Part shown: piece by piece, positions 1 through 7,931 of the stretch
How positions within the stretch are numbered: the stretch's first letter is position 1
How the letters are laid out: each line of letters opens with the position of its first letter
Assembly: GCA_023393125.1 (NCBI GenBank)
Contig: JAEWMQ010000005.1
Span: 53,940 to 117,939 of the forward strand
DNA: 64,000 bases
Source: Bacillota bacterium
Lineage (GTDB): Bacteria; Bacillota; Clostridia; Lachnospirales; Cellulosilyticaceae
Reading direction: 5' to 3'
Program-made: the position numbers and the translations under genes
Notes under the pieces: model-generated
What the model saw: the letters and a program-made list of their open reading frames with translations, nothing else
Told to the model about the DNA's origin: nothing
The model's database searches: none

Positions 1-696
1 GGGGGACATACAGCTAGTGGTTATTGGGTTGATGATAAGAGAGCTACTACCTTAAAAGGCCTTTATGCAGCAGGAGATGTAGCAGGAGGCTGTCCACAAA
101 AGTATGTAACAGGGGCTTTAGTAGAGGGAGAGTTAGCAGCGCAGGCAGCTATAGAGTATTTAGCTACAAATGATGCTGATGCAGTCATCTCTAAAGAAGC
201 TTCAAGAGAAGGTTTAGAAAAAGAGGTAGAAGAAAAAGATGTAGCCTTCTTTAAAAAGGTAGAAAAGCTTTTAAATAAGGAAAGTGTAAACTTCTATACT
301 ACTGCGCAGCTAGAGGAAGCTATGCAAAAGGTCATGGATGCTTATGCAGGTGGGATTACGAGTCACTACCGTTACAATGAGAAGCAGTTACTTGCAGCTG
401 AATCTAAGCTTAAAGAGCTCAGTGAGTTAGTAGAAACTTTAGTAGCTCCAGATGCTTATGAGCTGACTAAGCTCTATGAATTAAAGGATCGTTTAGTAGT
501 GGCTAGGGTACTCATTGCACATCTTAAGGCAAGGAAGGAAACCAGATGGCATAGTTTTGCAGAGCATGCAGATTACCCAGAGAAGGATGAAGCATGGCTA
601 AAATATGTGAATTCTAGATGGGAAGATGGCCAGGTTAAGATTATCCTAAGAGAACTGGTAAAGGAGGGTGAACATTATGAGCATTTATATTCATAA
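1..696 (+). CDS. aprA: Adenylylsulfate (APS) reductase alpha subunit, C-terminal part
   Basis: The frame is open from base 1, so the start lies outside the window; 231 residues are visible. The first residues hold the flavoprotein C-terminal signature LYAAGDVAGG, then a KYVTGALVEGE stretch, both typical of the AprA/fumarate-reductase flavoprotein superfamily. A charged helical tail follows. The next genes are a two-cluster ferredoxin, CysD and CysN, which makes APS reductase (APS to sulfite and AMP, cytoplasmic, FAD-dependent) the best reading. It overlaps the ferredoxin gene by 20 bp, suggesting translational coupling. Another member of the flavoprotein superfamily cannot be excluded from the fragment alone. 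Confidence 0.8.
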   Translation, partial: GGHTASGYWVDDKRATTLKGLYAAGDVAGGCPQKYVTGALVEGELAAQAAIEYLATNDADAVISKEASREGLEKEVEEKDVAFFKKVEKLLNKESVNFYTTAQLEEAMQKVMDAYAGGITSHYRYNEKQLLAAESKLKELSELVETLVAPDAYELTKLYELKDRLVVARVLIAHLKARKETRWHSFAEHADYPEKDEAWLKYVNSRWEDGQVKIILRELVKEGEHYEHLYS

Positions 697-991
697 AGAC
701 CGCTGCGTAGGATGTGGTCAGTGCACTAAAGCTTGCCCTGGAAACTTAATTAGGCAAGATGAAGAGAGAAAAGCAGTGATGAGAAGCCCAGAGGAATGTT
801 GGGGCTGTGCAGCTTGCATTAAAGAATGCCATGTGGAAGCCATCTCTTATTTCTTAGGAGCAGATATAGGTGGCAAGGGAAGCATTATGCATACCCAAGC
901 AGAGGGAGATTTACTACATTGGATTATAGAAGATAGGCAGCAGGAAAAGACAAAGATTACGATTAATAAAAAACAAGCAAATGCATATTAA
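677..991 (+). CDS. aprB: APS reductase beta subunit, 2x[4Fe-4S] ferredoxin
   Basis: A 104-residue ferredoxin with two four-cysteine clusters: CVGCGQCTKACPG near residues 10-22 and CWGCAACIKECH near 41-52. In the AprAB family this subunit passes electrons to the FAD of AprA. I chose ATG 677 because the Shine-Dalgarno AAGGAGGG sits at 661-668; an in-frame GTG at 668 lies inside that site. The gene overlaps the end of aprA and is followed 14 bp later by cysD, so all three probably form one operon. Confidence 0.85.
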   Translation: MSIYIHKDRCVGCGQCTKACPGNLIRQDEERKAVMRSPEECWGCAACIKECHVEAISYFLGADIGGKGSIMHTQAEGDLLHWIIEDRQQEKTKITINKKQANAY

Positions 992-1005
992 GGGGGTAAA
1001 TAAAG

Positions 1006-1806
1006 ATGGATCATCTAGATAGATTAGAAGCACATAGTATTTTCATTTTAAGAGAGGCATACAAAAAGCTAGGTAAATTAGGTATGCTTTGGTCAATAGG
1101 GAAAGACTCAACCGTTTTATTATGGCTTGCTAAAAAAGCCTTTTATGGACACTGTCCTTTTCCATTCATTCATGTGGATACCACTTACAAAATACCAGAG
1201 ATGATAGCTTATCGTGACCGAGTAGCAAAGGAAATGGGTCTAGACCTTATTGTTCATACGAATAAAGCAGCTATAGAAGCTGGTATGGGCCCACATCAAG
1301 GCCGCCTTGTATGCTGTAAAGCTCTAAAAACAGAAGGACTTCAGCAAGTAGTTCATGAATATGGTTTTGAAGGACTAATCGTAGGAGTAAGAAGAGATGA
1401 AGAAGGCTCACGTTCAAAGGAAAGAGTCTTTAGTGAACGAAATAAAAATGATGAGTGGGATTATGCGAATCAACCACCAGAGTTATGGGATCAATTTAAA
1501 ACAGACTTTCCAAAGGGAAACCATATTCGTGTCCATCCTCTTCTTCACTGGAATGAAATTGATATTTGGGAATATATCAAAAGGGAAAACATTCCTCTTA
1601 TTGACCTTTATTATGCTAGGGACGGTAAACGTTATCGTAGCTTAGGCTGTGCGCCATGTACAGGAAAGATCGATTCAAATGCAACCACTATCGATGAAAT
1701 CATCGAAGAATTAAAAACAACTACCACAAGTGAGCGTGCAGGTAGGGCGCAAGATCAAGAGGATTCTTACGCAATGCAAAAACTTCGCAAGGACGGTTAT
1801 ATGTAG
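1006..1806 (+). CDS. cysD: Sulfate adenylyltransferase subunit 2 (CysD)
   Basis: A 266-residue ATP-sulfurylase small subunit. The PP-loop motif SIGKDSTVLLWL lies near residues 30-41, and the C-terminal part has RYRSLGCAPCTG and the TTTSERAGRAQD block typical of CysD. It makes APS from ATP and sulfate together with the GTPase CysN. It sits between the APS reductase genes and cysN. The start follows the ribosome binding site AAGGGGG at 989-995. Length and motifs match full-length CysD. Confidence 0.95.
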   Translation: MDHLDRLEAHSIFILREAYKKLGKLGMLWSIGKDSTVLLWLAKKAFYGHCPFPFIHVDTTYKIPEMIAYRDRVAKEMGLDLIVHTNKAAIEAGMGPHQGRLVCCKALKTEGLQQVVHEYGFEGLIVGVRRDEEGSRSKERVFSERNKNDEWDYANQPPELWDQFKTDFPKGNHIRVHPLLHWNEIDIWEYIKRENIPLIDLYYARDGKRYRSLGCAPCTGKIDSNATTIDEIIEELKTTTTSERAGRAQDQEDSYAMQKLRKDGYM

Positions 1807-1827
1807 CAGCAAAAGAGTAGCAAAAGA

Positions 1828-1912
1828 GGGACGGTTCTTAAAAGATGAGATGAAGCAAAATGGGGACGGTTCTTAAAAAAGTGAGACGAATCAAAAAGGG
1901 ACAGTTCTTAAA
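1828..1912 (+). repeat. Three tandem copies of a 35-bp unit with GGGACGGTTCTTAAA core
   Basis: The core occurs at 1828-1843, 1863-1878 and (with one change, GGGACAGTTCTT) 1898-1912, exactly 35 bp apart. The sequences between the cores also resemble each other (GATGAGATGAAGCAAAATG versus GTGAGACGAATCAAAAAG), so this is a degenerate tandem repeat. It lies in the 120-bp gap between cysD and cysN. From memory, GGGACGGTTCTT-type words recur in Firmicute genomes, sometimes near REP-associated transposases; none is present here. Confidence 0.85.
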
Positions 1913-1950
1913 GTGGGCACGGATGATTGATTAATCGGGAGGGATATTCG

Positions 1951-3648
1951 ATGAGTAACATTAATAAGGAAGTTTTAAATATAGTCGTAGTAGGGCATGT
2001 TGACCATGGTAAATCAACGGTAATAGGGCGATTATTATATGATACGAACTCTTTACCAGAGGGTGCTATTGAGAAGGTAAAGCGTATTGCCAAGGAGACA
2101 GGAAAGCCTTTTGAGTATGCTTATTTATTAGATGCTTTTGAAGAAGAGCAAAAACAAGGGATTACCATAGATACAACGCAGTTGCAGTTCCATACAGACA
2201 AGAGAGATTATGTCATTATAGATGCACCTGGTCATAAGGAGTTTTTAAAGAACATGATTTCAGGAGCAGCCAATGCAGAAGCAGCTCTTTTAGTAGTAGA
2301 TGCTAAAGATGGCGTGCAAGAACAATCTAAAAGACATGCTTATATACTTTCTCTCTTAGGTATAAAGAAAGTATATGTCGTTGTCAACAAAATGGATTTA
2401 GTAGAGTATTCACAAGAAGTATTTAACAGGCATTGCAACGAAATAGGAGATTTCCTGGGAAATCTTGGTGTGCATCCACTTAAATATATTCCAGTATCCG
2501 CTTTCTATGGAGAAAACATCGTAAATGTTTCAGATAAGATGCCTTGGTATACAGGAACCTCTATTATTGAGGGCATAGATTTAATCGAGAAGGATAAGGG
2601 AATAGAAGATAAACCACTTCGTTTACCTATTCAAGATGTTTATAAATTTGATGATAGACGTATCATTGTAGGGCGAATTGAAAGTGGTAGCCTAAAGGTA
2701 GGCGATGAGATTGCTATCTATCCAGAAGGAAAAACAACTCGCATCAAAAGCATTGCTTATTGGGCAGAGAAAGATAAAAAAGAAGAGGGTAAAGCAGGGG
2801 AATCTATAGGGATTATCGTAGAGGATGAATTCTTTAATAAAAGAGGAGAGGTCATTACTCATAAAAGTGAGCCACCAAAGGTATCAAATAAGTTTAAAGC
2901 TAGTATCTTTTGGATGGGCAAGAATTCTTTAGTAGTGGGAAAGAAATACAAATTTAAACTAGCTACAGAAGAGGTAGAAGGTGAGATTGACAGCATTGTA
3001 AGAGTGATTGATGCTACAAGCTTAAATAGTCAGGAAGAAAGTACTTCAGTTGCCTTAAATGGTGTAGCAGAAGTTATTGTAAAGACTAAAGAAGCAGTAG
3101 TTTTTGATAATATTGCTACAGTGCCAGGAACAGGACGTTTTGTTATTGTAGAAGACTATGATGTAGCAGGTGGCGGTATTATTACTTCAGATGAAGGAGA
3201 CATAGCCTTAGCTGATAAAGGCATATTTGCTAGCGAGGACTTACAAGCGAGAATAGATATTTTCGATGAATTCTACTATAGCACTGGGGACTATACCATT
3301 GAAAAGAAAGAAGCAGCTAAGTTGCAATATGAGGTGGGAGAAGAAGTACCACTAGAAGGTGAAAGCTATAAATATCCAGCTTACTTTGATGTATTAGTGC
3401 TAAGAGACCAAGTAGCAGTTCAAATCAGAGAAGGCAAAGTAGCAGCACTAGTACCTTTAGAAGCGTATGAATACACAGGCTACCCAGTGGTAAATGGCAG
3501 GGGCTTTGCTATAAATGCAGCGTCTAAAGAAGAAGTAGAGACCTTTATTAGCCAGTACGAAGAAGCACAGCAAAATAATACAGAAGAAGCTTTCTCTAAA
3601 GAGTGGCTTACTATCGAGACCTATAGGAAATTAGGTTGGGCTAATTAG
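1951..3648 (+). CDS. cysN: Sulfate adenylyltransferase subunit 1, GTPase (CysN)
   Basis: A 565-residue translation-factor-like GTPase. G1 is GHVDHGKST near residue 14, G3 is DAPGHKEF and G4 is NKMD. EF-Tu-like beta-barrel domains follow, then a C-terminal extension of about 100 residues. GTP hydrolysis drives CysD-catalysed APS formation. ATG 1951 is preferred over an in-frame TTG at 1927 because the GGGAGGG at 1937-1943 is correctly spaced from it. Although separated from cysD by the 35-bp repeats, it belongs to the same pathway and probably the same operon; a terminator follows. Confidence 0.93.
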   Translation: MSNINKEVLNIVVVGHVDHGKSTVIGRLLYDTNSLPEGAIEKVKRIAKETGKPFEYAYLLDAFEEEQKQGITIDTTQLQFHTDKRDYVIIDAPGHKEFLKNMISGAANAEAALLVVDAKDGVQEQSKRHAYILSLLGIKKVYVVVNKMDLVEYSQEVFNRHCNEIGDFLGNLGVHPLKYIPVSAFYGENIVNVSDKMPWYTGTSIIEGIDLIEKDKGIEDKPLRLPIQDVYKFDDRRIIVGRIESGSLKVGDEIAIYPEGKTTRIKSIAYWAEKDKKEEGKAGESIGIIVEDEFFNKRGEVITHKSEPPKVSNKFKASIFWMGKNSLVVGKKYKFKLATEEVEGEIDSIVRVIDATSLNSQEESTSVALNGVAEVIVKTKEAVVFDNIATVPGTGRFVIVEDYDVAGGGIITSDEGDIALADKGIFASEDLQARIDIFDEFYYSTGDYTIEKKEAAKLQYEVGEEVPLEGESYKYPAYFDVLVLRDQVAVQIREGKVAALVPLEAYEYTGYPVVNGRGFAINAASKEEVETFISQYEEAQQNNTEEAFSKEWLTIETYRKLGWAN

Positions 3649-3682
3649 GATTTGTTAGATAATAGTGTAGATATAACATATA

Positions 3683-3715
3683 AAAATGGCACCTCGATTG
3701 AGGTGCTATTTTTGG
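3683..3715 (+). terminator. Rho-independent terminator after cysN
   Basis: GGCACCTC pairs with GAGGTGCT across a GATT loop, flanked by an A-run and a TATTTTT run. Confidence 0.85.
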
Positions 3716-3811
3716 TACTGGGTTATTTAGTATAGGATAGTCTTTGCTTTGTGTAAAAATGTAAAGTGACTTTGTGCTTATTCAGCTATTCAAATAGAAA
3801 TTTAAATAATA

Positions 3812-4125
3812 AAGCATAAAGCTAAACTGCCGCTATATAGTCCGACTAGTGTACTTGCTTCCAGCTGCTATCTCACTCTGCTAAGAAACTCTAAATTCGT
3901 AATCCTTATGAACGGACGAAAACTCGTTACACTCAAACACTCGTCCTAAAACCCATAAGAATTACTTCATTAAGAGTTTCTAAGCTCTGCTCCAAGGCAT
4001 CTTCCAGCAAGTCCACTAGTCTCCCTACATAGCTATTGCTTTACAAGAACAAATTACTAAGAAGCTTTATACGTTATTATTATTGGAATGAAACATGAGA
4101 AAACTGCTTGTAAGTTTGACTTAAA
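3812..4125 (+). repeat. Giant hairpin element A (type 1), single copy
   Basis: A roughly 300-bp imperfect palindrome. The left arm runs about 3830-3918 and pairs with the right arm at about 3941-4035, for example AAGAAACTCTAAA against TTAAGAGTTTCTAAG. The apex has GGACGA (3914-3919) pairing with TCGTCC (3941-3946) around the constant AAAACTC and TCAAACAC blocks and a 2-bp mini-stem GT/AC. It is closely similar to element F near 54.35 kb and to the reverse complement of element E near 46.15 kb. The usual type-2 partner hairpin is absent here; an Rpn-like gene remnant follows instead. Confidence 0.85.
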
Positions 4126-4233
4126 GACTTTAAAGAAAAAGAGGTCCCAAAAGCGCTAATAGGAATATTAGAAGACGAGGTTATAGCAGAGAAGATAGGG
4201 CTTAAGCTAGAAGAGGTTAGAAAGCTACATTAA
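4120..4233 (+). pseudogene. C-terminal remnant of an Rpn/PD-(D/E)XK-type putative transposase
   Basis: One open frame reads ALIGILEDEVIAEKIGLKLE and ends EEVRKLH then TAA at 4231-4233. This resembles the conserved tail of Rpn (recombination-promoting nuclease, YhgA-like) proteins. There is no start codon or ribosome binding site and the frame is closed just upstream (TGA at 4117), so only a fragment of under 40 residues remains. It abuts hairpin element A. Confidence 0.5.
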
Positions 4234-4303
4234 ACCCTTAAACTTTTCCTCATAAGCTGCTACAATAAAGATAAAAACAAAAAGTTTATGGGAGAGATTG
4301 CAA

Positions 4304-4708
4304 ATGAAAAAACATGAAGTAGTGGCTGCTATTATAATGTACGAAGACAAAATTTTGTGTATGCAAAGGGATAAAGGTAAATATGAGTATATCTCTTATA
4401 AATATGAATTTCCAGGGGGGAAGATAGAGCTAGGAGAAACAAGGGCTAAAGCCCTTCAAAGAGAGTTAGTAGAGGAGATGGCTTTAGAAGTAGAGGTGAG
4501 AGAAGAAGACTATTACATGAGTGTAGAGCATGTATATCCTGACTTTGCCATTACTATGCATAGCTTTATTTGCCGCGTAAGTAACCAAGCTTTTGAAAGA
4601 AAGGAACATGTAGATCATAAGTGGCTTACTAAAAGGGAATTAATGACCTTAGACTGGGCGCCAGCAGATATCCCTATTGTAAAGCGTTTACAGGAGGAAT
4701 GTGAATGA
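4304..4708 (+). CDS. Nudix hydrolase, MutT-like nucleoside triphosphate pyrophosphohydrolase
   Basis: A 134-residue Nudix protein. The Nudix box spans about residues 39-62: GGKIELGE followed by RELVEEMAL. The usual glycine near the box end (EExGU) is alanine here. The family hydrolyses NDP-X compounds such as oxidised dNTPs; the substrate cannot be read from sequence. ATG 4304 has GGAGAG at 4291-4296. The stop codon overlaps the next start (ATGA at 4705-4708), so it is translationally coupled to the PLD-helicase gene, suggesting that the two products act together. Confidence 0.88.
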   Translation: MKKHEVVAAIIMYEDKILCMQRDKGKYEYISYKYEFPGGKIELGETRAKALQRELVEEMALEVEVREEDYYMSVEHVYPDFAITMHSFICRVSNQAFERKEHVDHKWLTKRELMTLDWAPADIPIVKRLQEECE

Positions 4709-7584
4709 ACTTTATAGAGGAATTACAAAAGGGACTCCACACAGGTTTTATTAATTTTCAAAAAATATCTTTAGAGGAGTATCAGCCTAGCTTATTAGTT
4801 AATGATAGGAAAGAAGAAAAGAAGGTATTAACTACTCTAATTAAGGAGTTAAAAGAATGTGATGCCTTCTACTTTTCTGTAGCATTCATCACTAATAGCG
4901 GAGTTGCTTCTATCATTAATGCTTTAAAAGAATTAGAGGAAAGAGGCGTAAAGGGGAAGATTATTGCGTCGCAGTATCAGAACTTTACACAGCCACAGGC
5001 ACTTAGGCGATTAAAGTCGCTTACCAATATTGAGCTTAAAATTGTAACAGAAGATAATTTCCATGCTAAGAGTTATATTTTTAGAAAAGGTACTAGATTT
5101 ACTCTAATTATTGGGAGTAGCAATCTAACTCAAAATGCACTCAGCTATAACAAAGAATGGAACTTAAAGGTGTCATCAGCGGAGGATGGCGACCTTTTGC
5201 AGTATACCATGAAAGAGTTTAATCGTACCTTTAATGGAGCTTTAGAAGTAACAGATGAGTGGTTAGAGGACTATGAGAAAATTTATAAGGAACAATATAA
5301 GGCAAGTAAGCAGGTAATGTACGATGTGCAAACTACCAAGACAATCTTACCTAATAAGATGCAGTTAGAAGCATTAGAGTCCTTAGAAAAGCTGAGAAAT
5401 GAAGGGAAGGATAAGGCCCTTTTAATCTCTGCTACAGGAACAGGTAAAACTTATTTTTCAGCTTTTGATGCCAAGAGGGTTAATCCAAAAAGACTTTTAT
5501 TTGTGGTACATAGAGAAAATATTACAAGGGCTTCTCTAAGGAGCTATAAGAAGATATTTGGCCGAGACGTTACAATGGGAATACTTAGTGGTAATAGCAA
5601 GGAGTATGAAGCTAGGTTTTTATTTTCTACAGTTCAGACCTTGTCGAAAGACTATATTTTAGAACAGTTTGCACCAGATCATTTTGATTATATTGTCATA
5701 GATGAAGTACATAGATCAGGTTCTAGTAGTTATGAAAAGATATTAAAGCATTTTAAACCTAAATTCTTGTTAGGCATGTCAGCTACACCAGAACGTACAG
5801 ATGGTTATGATATCTATAAGACTTTTGATTATAATATTGCGTATGAGATTAGGCTAAATAAAGCTCTAGAGGAGCAAATGCTATGTCCTTTCCATTACTA
5901 CGGGGTTAGTGAACTAGAAATAGAGGGACAGGTTATAGATGAGAAAACAGCATTTAACCATCTAGTATGTGACGCCAGGGTGCAACACATTTTAGATAAA
6001 GCCAAGCTGTACGGTTGTGATCATGGCAGGGTAAAGGGCCTAGTTTTTTGCAGTAGTGTTAAAGAAGCTAAGGAACTTTCGGAGCAGTTTAATCGAAGGA
6101 ATTATCAAACCGTTGCCTTAGATGGTAGCAGTAGTGAGGCTGAAAGAGAAGCAGCTATTGAAAAGCTAGAGAAGGACGAAAGAGAAGGCGAGTATTTAGA
6201 TTATATCTTTACTGTAGATATCTTTAATGAAGGGGTAGATATTCCCTCAGTTAATCAAATAATTATGCTACGTCCCACTCAGTCTTCTATTGTATTTGTG
6301 CAGCAATTAGGACGTGGGTTAAGGAAAAGTGAAGGTAAGGAATATGTAGTAGTGATTGACTTTATTGGAAACTATGCCAATAACTTTTTGCTGCCAATTG
6401 CTTTATATGGGGACAATTCCTTTAATAAAGATCATCTTAGAAAGCTAATAAGTAGTGGAAGCTGTAGTATACCAGGTGTTTCTACAGTGAACTTTGACCG
6501 TATTACTAAAGAGCGTATTTACGAAGCTATTAATAACACTAACATGGCTACCAAGAAAGCATTAGTAGAAGAGTATAGGCTTTTGAAATTCAAATTAGGC
6601 AGAATTCCTAAAATGATGGATTTCATAAGACATGGAAGCCGTGATCCTTTTGCTTTTGTAGAGTACTCAGGCTCTTACTATCAGTTTGTGGTAGCTATTG
6701 ATGAGGAGCAAGTAGCTGATTTGTCACAAGTAGAAAAGGCTCATCTAGAATTTTACTCTAAGGAATTAGGCAGTGGTAAACGCATAGAGGAACTGATACT
6801 ACTTGAAGCCCTTATAAATAATGAGTCCTTAACTAAAGCCAGCTTACAAGAGGGTATAAAAGAAGAATATGGCTATGAGCCCACGGAGGCAACTTTAGTA
6901 TCTACTACACGTTATTTAAACGGTGACTTTTTTAAGAAACAAGACCAAGATAAGTATGCAAAGCCTCATAGTGTTTTAACAGAAGGTGAATCATTTAAGA
7001 GAAGCGAGGCATTAAGAAGCGACCTTGAAAATCCTATCTTTAAAGCTTATCTTTTAGACCTTATAGCGTATGCCTTGGACCGATTTAATAGAGCCTATAA
7101 GCTAGAACATTATGAAAAAGGTTTTATTAGATATCAAAAGTATTCAAGAAAAGATGTATGTCGCATTTTAAATTGGGAAAATGATGAGTCTTCCACGATG
7201 TACGGTTATCGCATCAAGTATAATACATGTCCTATTTTTGTAACCTATCATAAGCAAGAAGATATTAGTGAAAGTACAAAGTATGAGGATTGTTTCCTTA
7301 ATAAAAAGCAATTTAGCTGGATGACTAGAAGTGGTGTTACTACTGAGTCAAGGGAAGCTATTACGATTAGAGACCATGCAAAGCTAGGTCTTCGCATCCC
7401 TTTGTTTGTTAAAAAGAGTGATGGTGAAGGGTCAGATTTCTACTATATGGGAGATGTAGAACCTATGGCATTAGCGGGGACAACGATTAAAAATGATAAA
7501 GGTGAGGATAAACCTATTGTCAACATCATCTTTGATATGGCACATAGTGTACCTGATCATTTATATGATTATTTGACTCAGTAA
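4705..7584 (+). CDS. PLD-nuclease-like / superfamily 2 helicase / DUF3427 protein
   Basis: A 959-residue multidomain protein. Residues 35-190 form a phospholipase-D-like domain with one HxK motif (HAKSY, H120) and IGSSNLT. The helicase core follows: Walker A ATGTGKT at 243-249, DEVH at 333, SATPERTDG, and motif VI QQLGRGLR at 533-540. The C-terminal third resembles DUF3427, including YSRKDVCRILNWEND. Known members look like ATP-dependent DNA or RNA translocases with a nuclease-like module. Coupling to a Nudix enzyme suggests nucleic-acid repair or anti-phage defence, which is inference. It starts inside the Nudix stop codon, with an AGGAGG site at 4691-4696. Confidence 0.85.
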   Translation: MNFIEELQKGLHTGFINFQKISLEEYQPSLLVNDRKEEKKVLTTLIKELKECDAFYFSVAFITNSGVASIINALKELEERGVKGKIIASQYQNFTQPQALRRLKSLTNIELKIVTEDNFHAKSYIFRKGTRFTLIIGSSNLTQNALSYNKEWNLKVSSAEDGDLLQYTMKEFNRTFNGALEVTDEWLEDYEKIYKEQYKASKQVMYDVQTTKTILPNKMQLEALESLEKLRNEGKDKALLISATGTGKTYFSAFDAKRVNPKRLLFVVHRENITRASLRSYKKIFGRDVTMGILSGNSKEYEARFLFSTVQTLSKDYILEQFAPDHFDYIVIDEVHRSGSSSYEKILKHFKPKFLLGMSATPERTDGYDIYKTFDYNIAYEIRLNKALEEQMLCPFHYYGVSELEIEGQVIDEKTAFNHLVCDARVQHILDKAKLYGCDHGRVKGLVFCSSVKEAKELSEQFNRRNYQTVALDGSSSEAEREAAIEKLEKDEREGEYLDYIFTVDIFNEGVDIPSVNQIIMLRPTQSSIVFVQQLGRGLRKSEGKEYVVVIDFIGNYANNFLLPIALYGDNSFNKDHLRKLISSGSCSIPGVSTVNFDRITKERIYEAINNTNMATKKALVEEYRLLKFKLGRIPKMMDFIRHGSRDPFAFVEYSGSYYQFVVAIDEEQVADLSQVEKAHLEFYSKELGSGKRIEELILLEALINNESLTKASLQEGIKEEYGYEPTEATLVSTTRYLNGDFFKKQDQDKYAKPHSVLTEGESFKRSEALRSDLENPIFKAYLLDLIAYALDRFNRAYKLEHYEKGFIRYQKYSRKDVCRILNWENDESSTMYGYRIKYNTCPIFVTYHKQEDISESTKYEDCFLNKKQFSWMTRSGVTTESREAITIRDHAKLGLRIPLFVKKSDGEGSDFYYMGDVEPMALAGTTIKNDKGEDKPIVNIIFDMAHSVPDHLYDYLTQ

Positions 7585-7616
7585 ATGAGGCATTTTCTAT
7601 TGTAAAGAAAACAGTT

Positions 7617-7663
7617 AAAAGAGGCTTTCTCAAAAGGTACAACTTTTGAGAAAGCCTCTTTTA
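7617..7663 (+). terminator. Strong terminator after the PLD-helicase gene
   Basis: A perfect 16-bp stem, GAGGCTTTCTCAAAAG (7621-7636) with its complement at 7643-7658, a 6-nt loop, flanked by AAAA and TTTT. Confidence 0.92.
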
Positions 7664-7815
7664 GCGGATGTAAAGATAAAGGTGAGCTTATAAGAGACTA
7701 TGAGTTTTATTTAATTATTATATAATAAGGCTTATATTTAAAATGATTTGAGTGTAGTAAGCATGTTTAAAAATACATATCAGTATAAAAATATGCAATA
7801 AACAAGCTAAATACT

Positions 7816-7844
7816 TTGTGATGAGTGTATAATTATGCTATACT
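7816..7844 (+). promoter_or_regulatory. Predicted sigma-A promoter of carB
   Basis: TTGTGA (7816-7821), a 17-bp spacer and TATACT (7839-7844), about 80 bp upstream of the carB ribosome binding site. The leader between is A+T-rich with no evident attenuator. Confidence 0.6.
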
Positions 7845-7931
7845 AGTAATTAATGAAAAGTCTAAATAATATACTTTAATTAGTAATTTGTTTTGATTAT
7901 CATCAATTTCAATTTTGGAGGATCGTGATTA

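Noticed and set aside
1397..1645. Frame of 82 codons inside cysD
   Set aside because: It overlaps a well supported cysD in another frame and has no recognisable motif.
1828..1912. CRISPR-like array of three repeats
   Set aside because: The sequences between cores are themselves similar and too short; period 35 bp is a plain tandem repeat, and no cas genes are present.
7845..7931. PyrR attenuator or ARG box in the carB leader
   Set aside because: No PyrR anti-antiterminator consensus, no terminator hairpin and no good ARG-box dyad were seen.
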